Shown piece after piece: positions 24,857 to 33,792 of a DNA stretch of 50,572 bases; position 1 is the first letter of the stretch; each line of letters starts with the position of its first letter. The notes beneath the pieces are model-generated. The model had not been told where the DNA came from. It ran no database searches and saw only the letters and a list, made by a program, of their open reading frames with translations. Position numbers and translations under genes: made by a program. This DNA is from Oxalobacteraceae bacterium (GTDB lineage: Bacteria > Pseudomonadota > Gammaproteobacteria > Burkholderiales > Burkholderiaceae_D), in NCBI GenBank assembly GCA_013284265.1, contig JABTBR010000052.1, positions 1 to 50,572 of the forward strand, read 5' to 3'.

Positions 24857-25237
24857 ATGCGAACGAGCGCAACGGAAGACATCATTGAATCCATCATGCT
24901 TGCCACCTATGGCGCGGCGCTCGATGCGCGCAGGCGCTACGCGTTTGAACAGGCTTTGCGCGGCCTGGTCAGGCTGGCCAGGGCCGAGCATTTGCTGGAG
25001 CTGAGGATGGACGTGGATCGCGCCACGGCCATGACGAACAACGCCAGCGGGCGGCGCCAGACCCGCGCCTTGCTGCGGAAGATCGGCATGGATATGCGGC
25101 TGGGCCAGCGCCTGCTGGCATCGGAGCTGCAGGCCGGCGCGGCGCGGCCCGATCCGGCGCTGCCGGGCGGCGGTTCAGGCGCTGGTGGCGATCTTGTTGC
25201 GGGTCCACAGCAGCCAGAACCCTGCCGAGGTCAGTAG
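24857..25237 (+). CDS. Hypothetical protein, helical and Arg-rich
   Basis: 126 residues with no recognisable family. Residues 1-95 look like a plausible helical protein (IIESIMLATYGAALDARRRY, RLARAEHLLELRMDVDRA). The last 30 residues are Gly/Pro-rich and overlap the 3' end of the VanZ-like gene on the other strand, which makes that tail suspect. It could be a real small gene or a chance frame. Confidence 0.45.
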   Translation: MRTSATEDIIESIMLATYGAALDARRRYAFEQALRGLVRLARAEHLLELRMDVDRATAMTNNASGRRQTRALLRKIGMDMRLGQRLLASELQAGAARPDPALPGGGSGAGGDLVAGPQQPEPCRGQ

Positions 25238-25576
25238 CGCGGCATTGCAGTCGACCAGCCAGTCCGAGATGGCGGCGTGGCGGTAGGGGAAGAAACTCTG
25301 CACCACTTCGTCGATCGCGCCCATCAGCGCAATGGTCAGGAAGGCCTTGAGGGCGCGCCGGCCGGGCGTGCCGCTGCCGCCGGTAAACAACAGAAAACTC
25401 AGGCCGGCGTAGGCGCAGGTGTGCAGGATGACGCCGGAGGCGACTTCGCCGATATCGCCGCGCGCGCCCGGAATCGAGCCCAGGATCAGGATCAGCAGGA
25501 ACAGGACGATCGCGCTCCAGTAGCGCAGGCGGGAATGGGAGGACGTCAGCAGCAGGTGGGACAGCAACTTGGGCAT
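25175..25576 (-). CDS. VanZ-like membrane protein
   Basis: 133 residues with four hydrophobic segments and the VanZ pattern: an early LGSIPG, HTCAYAGLSFLLF and AIDEVVQSFFPYRHAAISDW, the latter being the usual (D)E..Q.F.p.R..s..D signature. VanZ itself gives low-level teicoplanin resistance, but most family members are of unknown role in the cell envelope. A strong leftward terminator at 25625-25654 separates it from upstream transcription. Confidence 0.87.
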   Translation of the reverse strand: MPKLLSHLLLTSSHSRLRYWSAIVLFLLILILGSIPGARGDIGEVASGVILHTCAYAGLSFLLFTGGSGTPGRRALKAFLTIALMGAIDEVVQSFFPYRHAAISDWLVDCNAALLTSAGFWLLWTRNKIATSA

Positions 25577-25624
25577 GGCATGGATGGGAATGAATCGAAG
25601 CCAACGATACCACGTTCGCCATAT

Positions 25625-25654
25625 AAAAAAAAAGCCCGCTCATCACAGCGGGCT
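25625..25654 (-). terminator. Leftward intrinsic terminator, left copy
   Basis: On the minus strand AGCCCGCT and AGCGGGCT form an eight-pair stem with a six-base loop, followed by nine T's. A smaller CCCA/TGGG hairpin with its own T run precedes it. No annotated leftward gene begins between it and the right copy. Confidence 0.85.
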
Positions 25655-25896
25655 AAAAAACCCAATAGTGGGCAAGAGACAGGATGCCGGCGCCGCGCGG
25701 CGGCCACGCCGGTAAATTCGGTGTGGAGTAGGGAAGTGATTCCGCTACTCCTGGCTGCAATCGTGCATATCGGTTGCATGTATTGCAGATGTAGTTAGTG
25801 TAGGGTGGGAATGTGACGCCGCCATGACCGTCGTATGACATTTCCGTGTCCGCGCGATCGCTTGCGGATATTTGCGGGGGTAATTTTTTTCAGGCG

Positions 25897-25927
25897 AAAA
25901 AAAAAGCCCGCTGATGAAAGCGGGCTT
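25897..25927 (-). terminator. Leftward intrinsic terminator, right copy (ends SDR transcript)
   Basis: On the minus strand AAGCCCGCT and AGCGGGCTT pair over nine bases, followed by a T run. It lies 122 bases downstream of the SDR stop. Confidence 0.88.
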
Positions 25928-26048
25928 AAAACTATTTTCTTGGAGGAGAATAGTGGAGACAGGTGCATTATGCTGCGTCGCCACATATATGTCTAATTGT
26001 CGTTTCGGATACCGGTTATTCGTATCACATATATCTCCCTGACTCAGC

Positions 26049-26813
26049 TTACTCTTTCACCGGCACCGTGTAGTTCAGCGCCATGCGCCCGCCATCCACA
26101 TACAGGGTCTGGCCCGTCATATAGCTGGCATCCTTGCTGGCCAGGAAGGCGGCGATGGACGCCACTTCTTCCGGTTCGCCGCAGCGGCCCAACGGGGTGC
26201 GCGACAAGATCGTGTGGCGCGCCTCCGGGCTGCCCAGCACGGCTTTCTTGGCCAGTTCCGTCAGTATCGTGCCCGGCCCGATGCCATTGACGCGCACGCC
26301 ATAGGGCGCCAGGTTGAGCGACATCACCTTGGTCAGCTGGTTGATGCCGCCCTTGGACACCACATAGGGTACCTGGTTCGGGATCGCCAGTTCGGCATTG
26401 ACGCTGGACATATTGATGATGCAGCCGCTGTTGTGCTTGACCATTTCGCGCGCGACGGCCTGGCCGCACAGGAACATGGATTTCAGGTTGATGCGCAGCA
26501 CGCGGTCGAAATCCTCTTCGCTGATGTCCAAAAAGTCGGCCGCGTGGGTCACGCCGGCATTGTTGATCAGGATATCGATACGCCCGAACTGGGCCAGGGT
26601 GGCGGCCACCAGCGCATCCACATCGGCCTTCTGGCTGACGTCGGCGGCGAAGAAGCTGGCATTGTGACCCAGCGTGAGAGCCGCTTCGGCGCCCTCGGGT
26701 TTGATGTCGACCAGCATGACTTTGGCGCCTTCGGCGACCAGGCGCTGGGCGCAGGCCAGGCCGATGCCTTGGGTGGCGCCGGTCACAATCGCGACTTGAT
26801 TGGATAGTTTCAT
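26049..26813 (-). CDS. Short-chain dehydrogenase/reductase (classical SDR)
   Basis: 254 residues. The NAD(P)-binding motif is VTGATQGIGLA, followed by INNAGV, the catalytic Ser in INMSSVNAE, and the Tyr/Lys pair in YVVSKGG, with the classical 250-residue length. Asp36 after the second strand (VMLVDIK) favours NAD over NADP. The closest relatives in my knowledge are 3-hydroxybutyrate, sugar and fucose dehydrogenase types; the substrate is uncertain. It is monocistronic and followed by a terminator. Confidence 0.9.
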   Translation of the reverse strand: MKLSNQVAIVTGATQGIGLACAQRLVAEGAKVMLVDIKPEGAEAALTLGHNASFFAADVSQKADVDALVAATLAQFGRIDILINNAGVTHAADFLDISEEDFDRVLRINLKSMFLCGQAVAREMVKHNSGCIINMSSVNAELAIPNQVPYVVSKGGINQLTKVMSLNLAPYGVRVNGIGPGTILTELAKKAVLGSPEARHTILSRTPLGRCGEPEEVASIAAFLASKDASYMTGQTLYVDGGRMALNYTVPVKE

Positions 26814-26955
26814 CGGATTAACTTTCTATTCTGATTGAAGGACACTCGTGACATCCTGTTGCAGCGAATTCTACTCCAGACGCGGCGCCGCGCCAGCAGG
26901 GTAAGGGGGCGGCGCGTTACAATGGAGGGTTTGCAACTGAATAGAAGGGTGTGTC

Positions 26956-27777
26956 GTGAATTTCATTAATAAATTATCTGCCGCATGGACGGCCAACGAC
27001 TCCCTGCTGTGTGTCGGCCTCGATCCGGACATGGACAAGCTGCCGGCCCAGTTCCAGCACGATGCGGACGGCATCTTCAAGTTTTGTACCGGCATCATCG
27101 ATGCGACCGCCGATCTGGCCTGTTCCTTCAAGCCGCAGATCGCGTATTTCGCCGCGCTGGGCGCGGAGCGCCAGCTGGAAAACATCTGCGCCTATGTGCG
27201 CGCCAATTATCCGCAGATCCCGCTGATCCTCGACGCCAAGCGCGGCGACATCGGCGCCACCGCGCGCCAGTATGCGCGCGAAGCCTATGACCGCTATGGC
27301 GCCGATGCCGTGACCGTCAATCCGTACATGGGTTCCGACTCGGTCGAGCCGTATATGGAATGGAGCGACCGCGGCGTGATCATCCTGTGCCGCACCTCGA
27401 ATGCGGGTGGTTCGGATCTGCAATTTTTGAAGGTCGATGGCGAGCCGCTGTATCAGCGCGTGGCCCATCTGGTGGCGGAAAAATGGAATACCAACGGCCA
27501 GTGCGCGCTGGTGGTCGGTGCCACCTTCCCGGAAGAGCTGGCCCAGGTGCGCGCCATCGTCGGCGACATGCCGCTGCTGGTGCCGGGCATCGGTGCCCAG
27601 GGCGGGGATATCGCCGCCACCGTGTCGTCCGGTAAAACCGCGAACGGCATGGGCATGATGATCAATTCCTCGCGCGCCATTATTTACGCGGCGCAGCAGC
27701 CAGGTGAAGACTACGCGGCCGCCGCGCGCCGTGTGGCGCTGGAAACGCGCGACGCGATTAACGTGCATCGCGCTTAA
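26956..27777 (+). CDS. pyrF: Orotidine-5'-phosphate decarboxylase, type 2
   Basis: 273 residues with a GTG start preceded by AAGGG. The catalytic segment LILDAKRGDIGATARQYA contains the type 2 OMP decarboxylase motif (Asp-x-Lys-Arg-Gly-Asp), with SLLCVGLDPDMDKLP at the N-terminus and VPGIGAQGGD near the C-terminus. It makes UMP from OMP in the last step of pyrimidine synthesis. The length of about 270 is right for type 2, as opposed to about 230 for type 1. It is divergent from the SDR gene. Confidence 0.95.
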   Translation: MNFINKLSAAWTANDSLLCVGLDPDMDKLPAQFQHDADGIFKFCTGIIDATADLACSFKPQIAYFAALGAERQLENICAYVRANYPQIPLILDAKRGDIGATARQYAREAYDRYGADAVTVNPYMGSDSVEPYMEWSDRGVIILCRTSNAGGSDLQFLKVDGEPLYQRVAHLVAEKWNTNGQCALVVGATFPEELAQVRAIVGDMPLLVPGIGAQGGDIAATVSSGKTANGMGMMINSSRAIIYAAQQPGEDYAAAARRVALETRDAINVHRA

Positions 27778-27793
27778 GCTGGTTTAGTGCGTA

Positions 27794-27947
27794 TTAAACC
27801 CAAGGCGTAAGCCAGGGCTTAGTTGGCAGGCCGTCGTAGCTGTTTAAACCCAAGGAAAAGAGCCGGGGTCTGACCTTAGGGGCCGGAGAGGGGCTGCGCC
27901 CCGCCTGTCCCGATGGGACAGGCCCCCAGTTTTCAGCCCTGGGTTTT
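27794..27947. repeat. Intergenic palindromic repeat, copy 6 (partial plus full unit)
   Basis: A degenerate left arm (27794-27819, TTAAACCCAAGGCGTAAGCC) and then a full unit (27842-27947) with core GGGGCTGCGCCCCGCC, ending TCAGCCCTGGGTTTTTT. It lies between the convergent ends of pyrF and sbcB. The T-rich right end could also act as a terminator for pyrF. Confidence 0.85.
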
Positions 27948-27963
27948 TTGCTGGCGACAACCC

Positions 27964-29409
27964 TCAATCGCGCTGGGGCGCCACCATCTCCGCATAGTCG
28001 TATAGCGCACCCAGGATTTCCTCGCCGCGCTCATCGACCGTTTCCGACAACTGGTCGATCTCGCTGAACATCTGGTCGATCGACCGGGCGCCGCCCGCGC
28101 CGTCGAACAGGCGGGCCGCGCGGTGCTGCTCCCAGTGCTCCATCTCGCCCTCGGACAAGGTGTGCGGGAAGTTGCGCGCGCGGTAGCGGAACAGCAGTTC
28201 CACCAGCCGCGCATCGTCGAAGGCGGGCGCCAGCACGCCGAGCTTTTCCGGCTTTTCCTGGCGCAGTTTGTCGAGCAGGCGGCGGTCTTCCTTGCCGATG
28301 AAGCCGCCGTACAAATCCTCATCCACATCCAGCGCTTCCGGTGCGGCGCGCTGATACACCTTGGCCCATACGGCTCCCATATCCGGCCCGGCGGCAGCGG
28401 CGGCGGCATGTGCGCGCCCCTGTTCCAGGTCGATGCCCCAGCGCGCGGCCTGGGCGGCGGACAGGGTTTTCAGATTCGCCACCAGCATCGGCGATTTGTT
28501 CAGGTGAATGCTTTTCACCGGCAGACGGGTGACGCCTTCGGGCAGCGCATCGCTGCGGGTAAACATGCGCAGGCGGATGGTGTCCGCGTCCAGGCCGAAC
28601 AGCTCGGCCGGATCGTACTGGCAATCCCAGACCAGCACTTCGTTCTTGTTGCTCGGATGGGTGGCCAGCGGCCAGACCAGGCCGATGCAGCCGCGCTCGG
28701 CCGGGAACATGCCGGACACGTGCAGGAAGGGCTGGCGCAGTGCCGGCGCCACATGCATGCCGATCTCGTCGGCGACACGGTCCTTCTTGTGCAGGGCCAG
28801 GCAGAAGTCGAACAGCTTGGGCTGCTTGCTGCGGATCAGGCGCGCCAGCGCGATGGTGGCGCGCACGTCGGACAGCGCATCGTGGGCCGATTCATGCAGC
28901 AAGCCATTGGCGGCGGCCAGGTGTTCCAGGCGGAAGCTCGGGCGGCCATCGTCGCGCAGCGGCCATTCCATGCCTTCCGGACGCAGCGCATAGGTCATGC
29001 GCACCACGTCGAGCAGGTCCCAACGGCCGCACTGGTTCTGCCATTCGCGCGCATACGGGTCGATCAGGTTGCGCCAGAACATGAAGCGGGTGATTTCATC
29101 GTCGAAGCGGATGGTGTTATAGCCGACGCCGACGGTGCCAGGCTCGGAAAACGCTTTCTCGATGGTGGCGGCGAACTGATGTTCGGGCACGCCCAGTTCC
29201 AGGCATTGCTGGGGCGTGATACCGGTGATCAGGCAGGACTGTGGATCTGGCAGGAAATCATTTGCCGGTTTGCAATAGAGCATGATGGGCGCGCCGATCT
29301 CGTTGAGCTCGGCGTCGGTGCGGATCGCGGCGAACTGGGCCGGGCGATCGCGGCGCGCCTGGGCGCCAAAGGTTTCATAGTCGTGCCAAAGAAAAGTCAG
29401 GTTCGTCAT
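27964..29409 (-). CDS. sbcB: Exodeoxyribonuclease I
   Basis: 481 residues. It has the DEDDh exonuclease motifs (FLWHDYETFG, VGYNTIRFDDEITRF and the late SAHDALSDVRATIAL), then the SH3-like and helical domains of ExoI. The length matches E. coli SbcB (475). It degrades single-stranded DNA 3'-5' in recombination and mismatch repair. It is leftward and monocistronic. Confidence 0.95.
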   Translation of the reverse strand: MTNLTFLWHDYETFGAQARRDRPAQFAAIRTDAELNEIGAPIMLYCKPANDFLPDPQSCLITGITPQQCLELGVPEHQFAATIEKAFSEPGTVGVGYNTIRFDDEITRFMFWRNLIDPYAREWQNQCGRWDLLDVVRMTYALRPEGMEWPLRDDGRPSFRLEHLAAANGLLHESAHDALSDVRATIALARLIRSKQPKLFDFCLALHKKDRVADEIGMHVAPALRQPFLHVSGMFPAERGCIGLVWPLATHPSNKNEVLVWDCQYDPAELFGLDADTIRLRMFTRSDALPEGVTRLPVKSIHLNKSPMLVANLKTLSAAQAARWGIDLEQGRAHAAAAAAGPDMGAVWAKVYQRAAPEALDVDEDLYGGFIGKEDRRLLDKLRQEKPEKLGVLAPAFDDARLVELLFRYRARNFPHTLSEGEMEHWEQHRAARLFDGAGGARSIDQMFSEIDQLSETVDERGEEILGALYDYAEMVAPQRD

Positions 29410-29536
29410 AGGATCGCTAAATGGGGGCTACAGTTTTCTGATTTGTCGCCGATATTATAAATATGGTAATTGTGAACCGGCGTGTTGCGATCAACGCCGT
29501 ATGTTTACACAAAATGCGAATAGAAGGAGAGCTATC

Positions 29537-30190
29537 GTGTCAAATCCAGTATCCGTTACAGCCAGCAACGGCAGTGTGCCGGCGGCCAGCACGGCTGCGG
29601 ACAGCGTCAAGAGCAAGGATGACGCAACGACGCTGTCCGTCGCCAAGGCCAAGCAGCAACTGAATGCCTCGATTGTACAAGCGTCGTTGACGGTGTCGAT
29701 AGGCGCGCAGAACGATCCGCTGGCGCTGGTGTTCAAGTCCGCGCTGACCGGCATCAACGAGGCGCTGAAGGACCAGTTCGGCGACGACGTGATCGAGCAG
29801 GCGGCGTCCCAGGACAATACGGCGGAGGGAACGGCCAGCCGTATCGTGGCCTTGTCGACCGCGTTTTTCGCCGCCTTCCGCCAGCAGCATGTGGGGGAAG
29901 ATCCGGATGAGGTGCTGCAGAAGTTCCTCAATACCATCAAGGGCGGCTCGGAGCAGGGCTTCGCGGAAGCGCGCGGCATCCTCAAGGGCTTGAGTGTGCT
30001 CAGCGGGGATATCGCCAGCAATATCGACAAGACCGAGGCGCTGGTGGCCAAGGGCTTTGCGGAATTCGAGGCGGCCAACAAGAGCAAGGCCGATGGTGAC
30101 AAGGGGAGCGGCGATGCCGTGGATGGCGGCGCGGTCAGCGCCAGCGTTGCTGCGCGTGCCAAGGTCGGCGTGACATTGCGGGCTGCTTGA
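29537..30190 (+). CDS. DUF5610-type protein
   Basis: 217 residues from a GTG at 29537, chosen because AAGGAGA lies six bases upstream; the earlier in-frame ATG at 29501 has none. After a Ser/Ala-rich N-terminus, residues about 40-180 are helical (KQQLNASIVQASLTVSIGAQ, EGFAEARGILKG-type pattern), matching my recollection of DUF5610. The function is unknown. There is no signal peptide. It is separated from sbcB by a short divergent interval. Confidence 0.7.
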   Translation: MSNPVSVTASNGSVPAASTAADSVKSKDDATTLSVAKAKQQLNASIVQASLTVSIGAQNDPLALVFKSALTGINEALKDQFGDDVIEQAASQDNTAEGTASRIVALSTAFFAAFRQQHVGEDPDEVLQKFLNTIKGGSEQGFAEARGILKGLSVLSGDIASNIDKTEALVAKGFAEFEAANKSKADGDKGSGDAVDGGAVSASVAARAKVGVTLRAA

Positions 30191-30262
30191 AATACCCAAA
30201 CCGGGGCAGTCCTATGCCGTCGGCAAAATGCTGTGCTGTGCTGGCGGGCCGCCGGCAGCCGC

Positions 30263-30412
30263 CTAAAACCCACGGCGTACCCCTGGGGTCAGACCCGACG
30301 GGTCTGACCCCGGCTCTTTGCCGTGGGTTTTAAACGCGCGGCGGCACGCTAACTTAGCGGCATAGAAGGGTCTGACCGGCGGGTCAGACCCCGGGGTTAT
30401 GCCTTGGGTACT
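30263..30412. repeat. Intergenic palindromic repeat, copy 7 (short form plus half unit)
   Basis: 30263-30333 is almost the same as the short copy at 8061-8127. A half unit follows at about 30366-30410 (GGGTCAGACCCCGGGGTTAT, then GCCTTGGGT) and abuts the TAG stop codon of the diguanylate cyclase gene. Confidence 0.85.
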
Positions 30413-31412
30413 AGGGGTGTTCCGGGCTATTTAAATCCACTTTATGCCGGGCCACGCGATTGCGGCCCAGGTCCTTGGCGCGGTAGAGCGCGGCGTCGGC
30501 CGCCGCGATCAGGCCATGGTCATCCTGTCCTGGCTGCAAGGTGGCGACGCCGAACGAGGCGGTGATATGCGGCAGCGGCAGGCGCATATCGGCAAACACC
30601 ACGGCTTGCTGCATCCTTTCGCACAGACGTTCGGCCACCATCACCGCCAGCTTGTCGCTGGTGTCCGGTAGTAACACCATCATTTCTTCCCCACCATAAC
30701 GCACGGCGCAATCGGTCGGCCGCAGCGCGCTGCTGAGCACGTGCGCGGCCGCGCGCAGGGCCTGGTCGCCGCACAGGTGGCCGTGGCTGTCGTTGAATTT
30801 TTTGAAGTGGTCAAGGTCGATCATGATCAGCGCCAGCGGCGTGCCGGCGCCATGGGCGGTGGCGGTCATGGTCGGCAGCAGGTCGTTCAGCCAGGCGCGG
30901 TTGTACAGGCCGGTCAAGCCATCGACCATCGATAGCTGGCGGTAGAACTCGCCCAGCTTCTGGCGCCGGCGCAGCTGCGCGTTGGCGGCGCGGATGCGGA
31001 AGGACAGCAGGCGCAGCAGGTTGCGCGCCAGCGCGTTCGAGGCATCGATCAGCTTCCACACCAGCTCGGCTTCGATGACCAGCAGCTCACTTTGTTCCAG
31101 CGCCGTGATCGTGGACAGATTGGCTTCCTCGTCCAGCACCGATTGCTCGCCCACGCTTTCGCCCGGCAAGACCTTGCTGATGGTGCCGTCGGCCATGCCG
31201 GTGCGGGTGTCGGCCGCCACCGCCAAGGCGCCGCGCAGCACGATGTAGAGGCGGGCGCGGCCGCCGTCGGCCACGTTCTGCCCCGCTTCGAGCTGGAGGA
31301 TGGGGCAGGGCGCCAGCAAACGCGCCAGCGCACCGTCGTCCTCGGAGTCGCGCAAGAGTTGCAAATCGCCGATCTGGTGGGCGGACGCGCCAAACGTACT
31401 GATTTGTTTCAA
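30411..31412 (-). CDS. Diguanylate cyclase with cyclic-nucleotide-binding-like sensor domain
   Basis: 333 residues. The N-terminal 130 residues form a cNMP-binding-like beta-roll (LYIVLRGALAVAA, KVLPGESVGEQSVL). The C-terminal GGDEF domain has the active site RYGGEEMMVLLP and an intact inhibitory I-site RPTD nine residues before it. It should make cyclic di-GMP and be product-inhibited. The start appears to be a TTG at 31412; no in-frame ATG lies at a better place, so the N-terminus is less sure. It could supply cyclic di-GMP for processes elsewhere, including the MshEN hybrid of this window (inference). Confidence 0.85.
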   Translation of the reverse strand: MKQISTFGASAHQIGDLQLLRDSEDDGALARLLAPCPILQLEAGQNVADGGRARLYIVLRGALAVAADTRTGMADGTISKVLPGESVGEQSVLDEEANLSTITALEQSELLVIEAELVWKLIDASNALARNLLRLLSFRIRAANAQLRRRQKLGEFYRQLSMVDGLTGLYNRAWLNDLLPTMTATAHGAGTPLALIMIDLDHFKKFNDSHGHLCGDQALRAAAHVLSSALRPTDCAVRYGGEEMMVLLPDTSDKLAVMVAERLCERMQQAVVFADMRLPLPHITASFGVATLQPGQDDHGLIAAADAALYRAKDLGRNRVARHKVDLNSPEHP

Positions 31413-31577
31413 GACAATCTTTCAATGTCGTAGCAGTAGATGCTAGTGAGCAAGCTGATGATCCATCATAACGCAAGAGCCAGCCGGCCAGCGCATGCGC
31501 CGTGAGCGCCCAGCTAAATTCTTGCTTGGAAGTTGTAGCCATGTGTTTCAATACTGGTTTTACTTGACGGATAGACC

Positions 31578-32357
31578 ATGTCACTGAGCGATGCCCTGGG
31601 GACAGTCCACCTTGCCGCGCCGCAGGCGCGCATCGTGTCGCTGGTGCCCTCGATTACCGAACTGTTGTGTACCCTGGGCCTGGCCGGGCAGATTGTCGGG
31701 CGCACCGGCTTTTGCATCCATCCGGCCGAGGTGGTCAGTGCGATTCCCAAGATCGGCGGCACCAAGGATGTGAACCTGGACAAGATCCGCAAGCTTGCGC
31801 CCACCCATCTGGTGGTCAATATCGACGAGAACGAAAAGCCCACCGTCGAGGCGCTGGCCGAGTTCGTGCCGAACATCGTCGTCACCCATCCGAACACGCC
31901 CTACGACAACCTGGCGCTGGCGCGCCTGATGGGCGCCATCTTCTGCGCCGAGGCGCGCGCCGAGGCCTGGTGCGCCGAGTTCGACGCGGCCTATGCGGCC
32001 TTGCTGGCGGCGCCCAAGGGACCGCCGCAAACGATGTTGTACTGCATCTGGCAAGATCCGTGGATGAGCATTTCACGCGACACCTATATCGCGAATATGC
32101 TGGCGCAGATCGGCTGGCAGGTGCCGGAGCTGGGCACGGCGCGCTATCCGCGCTTCGACTGGTCGGAACCATTGGTGGACGGCATAGACGGGGTGCTGCT
32201 GTCGAGCGAGCCCTACCGTTTTACCGAGGCGCACGCGGATGCGCTGGAACGCCAGATCGGCAAACCGGTGCTGCTGGTCGATGGGGAAATGTTGTCCTGG
32301 TATGGCAGCCGCGCAGTGGACGGGCTGAAATATTTACAGGCCTTGGCGCAACGCTAG
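31578..32357 (+). CDS. BtuF-like helical-backbone metal receptor without signal peptide
   Basis: 259 residues. IVSLVPSITELLCTLGLAGQ and VGRTGFCIHP are the start of the class III (BtuF/FhuD-type) substrate-binding fold, and the long central helix region is present. There is no signal peptide or lipobox, and no ABC transporter genes lie nearby, so a periplasmic cobalamin or siderophore role is uncertain. A cytoplasmic cobamide- or metal-related function is possible. It is monocistronic. Confidence 0.82.
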   Translation: MSLSDALGTVHLAAPQARIVSLVPSITELLCTLGLAGQIVGRTGFCIHPAEVVSAIPKIGGTKDVNLDKIRKLAPTHLVVNIDENEKPTVEALAEFVPNIVVTHPNTPYDNLALARLMGAIFCAEARAEAWCAEFDAAYAALLAAPKGPPQTMLYCIWQDPWMSISRDTYIANMLAQIGWQVPELGTARYPRFDWSEPLVDGIDGVLLSSEPYRFTEAHADALERQIGKPVLLVDGEMLSWYGSRAVDGLKYLQALAQR

Positions 32358-32435
32358 GGAAGACTGCGCTGGCGCCCTGGACTGTGCAGCCCGGGCGCCC
32401 GGCGGTGAATGGCGCACGCAGGCGCCGTGAGGGGT

Positions 32436-32804
32436 TTATTCTTCGCTGTCGTCTACGACAGCCGCTTCCGGCACGATGGCAGGGGTATGGCGCTTGCTTT
32501 CCAGGCGGCCCAGGGCGCTGTCGATGGCACGTTTGAGTTTTTCCGCAGCGCCGGCGATGGCTTGATGCAGGGTGGCGGCATGGCTGCTGACGGCGATCGG
32601 CTGATAGCCGGTGATGCGTGCTTCCAGCATGCAGCGGTTGTCGCCGTCGGCGGACTTTTGGCTGTTGTTGTCGCTCAGGTGAACTTCCACCCGGCTGATC
32701 TGTTCGGCGAAGCGGTGCAAGGCGGCTTCGACTACGCTGTTGACATGGTCATCCAGACCGGAGTGACGTTCGATGGTGGTATCGGTGTTGATGTTAATTT
32801 GCAT
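32436..32804 (-). CDS. Ribosome hibernation factor HPF/RaiA-like
   Basis: 122 residues. The fold starts MQININTDTTIERHSGL and includes VEVHLSDNNSQKSADGDN and RCMLEARITGYQP, the beta-alpha-beta pattern of HPF/RaiA, with a short acidic tail (VVDDSEE) and no long dimerisation domain. It should bind the decoding region of stalled 30S subunits. I chose the ATG at 32804 because GGGAG lies seven bases upstream; earlier starts are crowded by it. The usual rpoN neighbour is absent, so this may be a second copy. Confidence 0.82.
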   Translation of the reverse strand: MQININTDTTIERHSGLDDHVNSVVEAALHRFAEQISRVEVHLSDNNSQKSADGDNRCMLEARITGYQPIAVSSHAATLHQAIAGAAEKLKRAIDSALGRLESKRHTPAIVPEAAVVDDSEE

Positions 32805-32907
32805 ACGCATACTCCCGTTTGTCAAAAATGGTCTTGCCCGATGATCTTACTCCTTTTCCCACCGGGTGGCGATTCGGCAGGCCAGCTCGACTGTAAGCAG
32901 CTGTAAC

Positions 32908-33573
32908 TCAGCTATTGATCAAGCCCGCCGCGATGTTGATCGACAATCCCAGCACCACCAGATTAAAGAAGAAACTCAGTACCGCCTGGCCCAGCACCGC
33001 CTTGCGCATGGCGCGGCCGTGTATGCTCACATCGGCGGTCTGGGCCGCCACCGCGATGGTGAAGGCGAAGTACAGAAAATCCCAGTAATCCGGTTCCAGC
33101 TTCTGGTCGGGAAAGGCCAGTGGCCGCTCGGAACTATCGTCACGATAATACATGTGGGCGTAGTGGAAACAAAACAAGGTGCCCACCAAAAACCAGGAAC
33201 CGAGCAGGGTGGCCACCACGAAGGCGTAGTGCCAGGCGCGCTCGTGCATGGGCAGATCGTGCAGGGCGGATAGCTGGGATACGATGGCCACCAGGCTCAT
33301 CAGCGCGGTGACCGACAGCGTGGCCAGGATCACGGCCGAACGTTCATCCTGGATGGCGGCGATGCGCTTGACCTTGCCGTGGTCGGCCCGCATCATGGTC
33401 CAGCCCATCGTCAGCAGGTAAGACCAGACCGCCACATCCCAGCAGCCCAGCACGCGGCTGAGCCAGTTCCAGTCGCCAGGCATCAGCGGTGCGGCGACCA
33501 GGCCCAGCAGCATGCTCAGGCTCAGGTGGGGACGGCTGCGGATGAATCCGTGGAAGGGCAGGTGCAGGGGCAT
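32908..33573 (-). CDS. DUF1345 membrane protein
   Basis: 221 residues with five or so hydrophobic helices and the DUF1345 hallmarks FCFHYAHMYYRD and PDYWDFLYFAFTIAVAAQTA. The function is unknown. It is leftward, 103 bases upstream of the HPF gene, and bordered by a repeat copy on the other side. Confidence 0.88.
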   Translation of the reverse strand: MPLHLPFHGFIRSRPHLSLSMLLGLVAAPLMPGDWNWLSRVLGCWDVAVWSYLLTMGWTMMRADHGKVKRIAAIQDERSAVILATLSVTALMSLVAIVSQLSALHDLPMHERAWHYAFVVATLLGSWFLVGTLFCFHYAHMYYRDDSSERPLAFPDQKLEPDYWDFLYFAFTIAVAAQTADVSIHGRAMRKAVLGQAVLSFFFNLVVLGLSINIAAGLINS

Positions 33574-33659
33574 GGCGGCTCGGGGGAGTAGGGTTGGCCT
33601 ATCTTACAGGGCCGGGGCTGGCTGCGGGCGCACGGGCGGGGGGGCGGCGACAGCAATGG

Positions 33660-33792
33660 GAACCCACGGCAAAGAGCCGGGGCATGCATTAGAACCCAAG
33701 GCAAAGAGCTGGGGGCCGGTCCCTAGGGACCGGCGGGGCGCAGCCCCTCTCCGGACCCTAGGGTCAGACCCCGGATTTACGCCGTGGGTTTA
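33660..33792. repeat. Intergenic palindromic repeat, copy 8 (partial plus full unit)
   Basis: A partial arm (AACCCACGGCAAAGAGCCGG) is followed by a full unit whose core is in reverse orientation (GGCGGGGCGCAGCCCCTC) and whose right end is TTTACGCCGTGGGTTTA. The final TTTA supplies the TAA stop codon of the leftward MFS gene. Confidence 0.85.

Larger units (their letters stand above)
25577..26048. other. Gene-free stretch with two near-identical leftward terminators
   Basis: 472 bases between the VanZ-like and SDR genes with no convincing coding frame. It holds two intrinsic terminators of the same sequence family (listed separately), 270 bases apart and both acting leftward. A small RNA ending at the left one is possible. 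Confidence 0.6.

Noticed and set aside
24609..24872. 87-codon leftward frame
   Set aside because: No ribosome-binding site or recognisable pattern, and it overlaps the start of a rightward frame. Not supported.
25930..25990. tRNA 3'-end-like remnant (CCTGTCTCCAC...CTCCTCCA on the minus strand)
   Set aside because: No cloverleaf arms can be built upstream; similarity is limited to short C/T-rich pieces.
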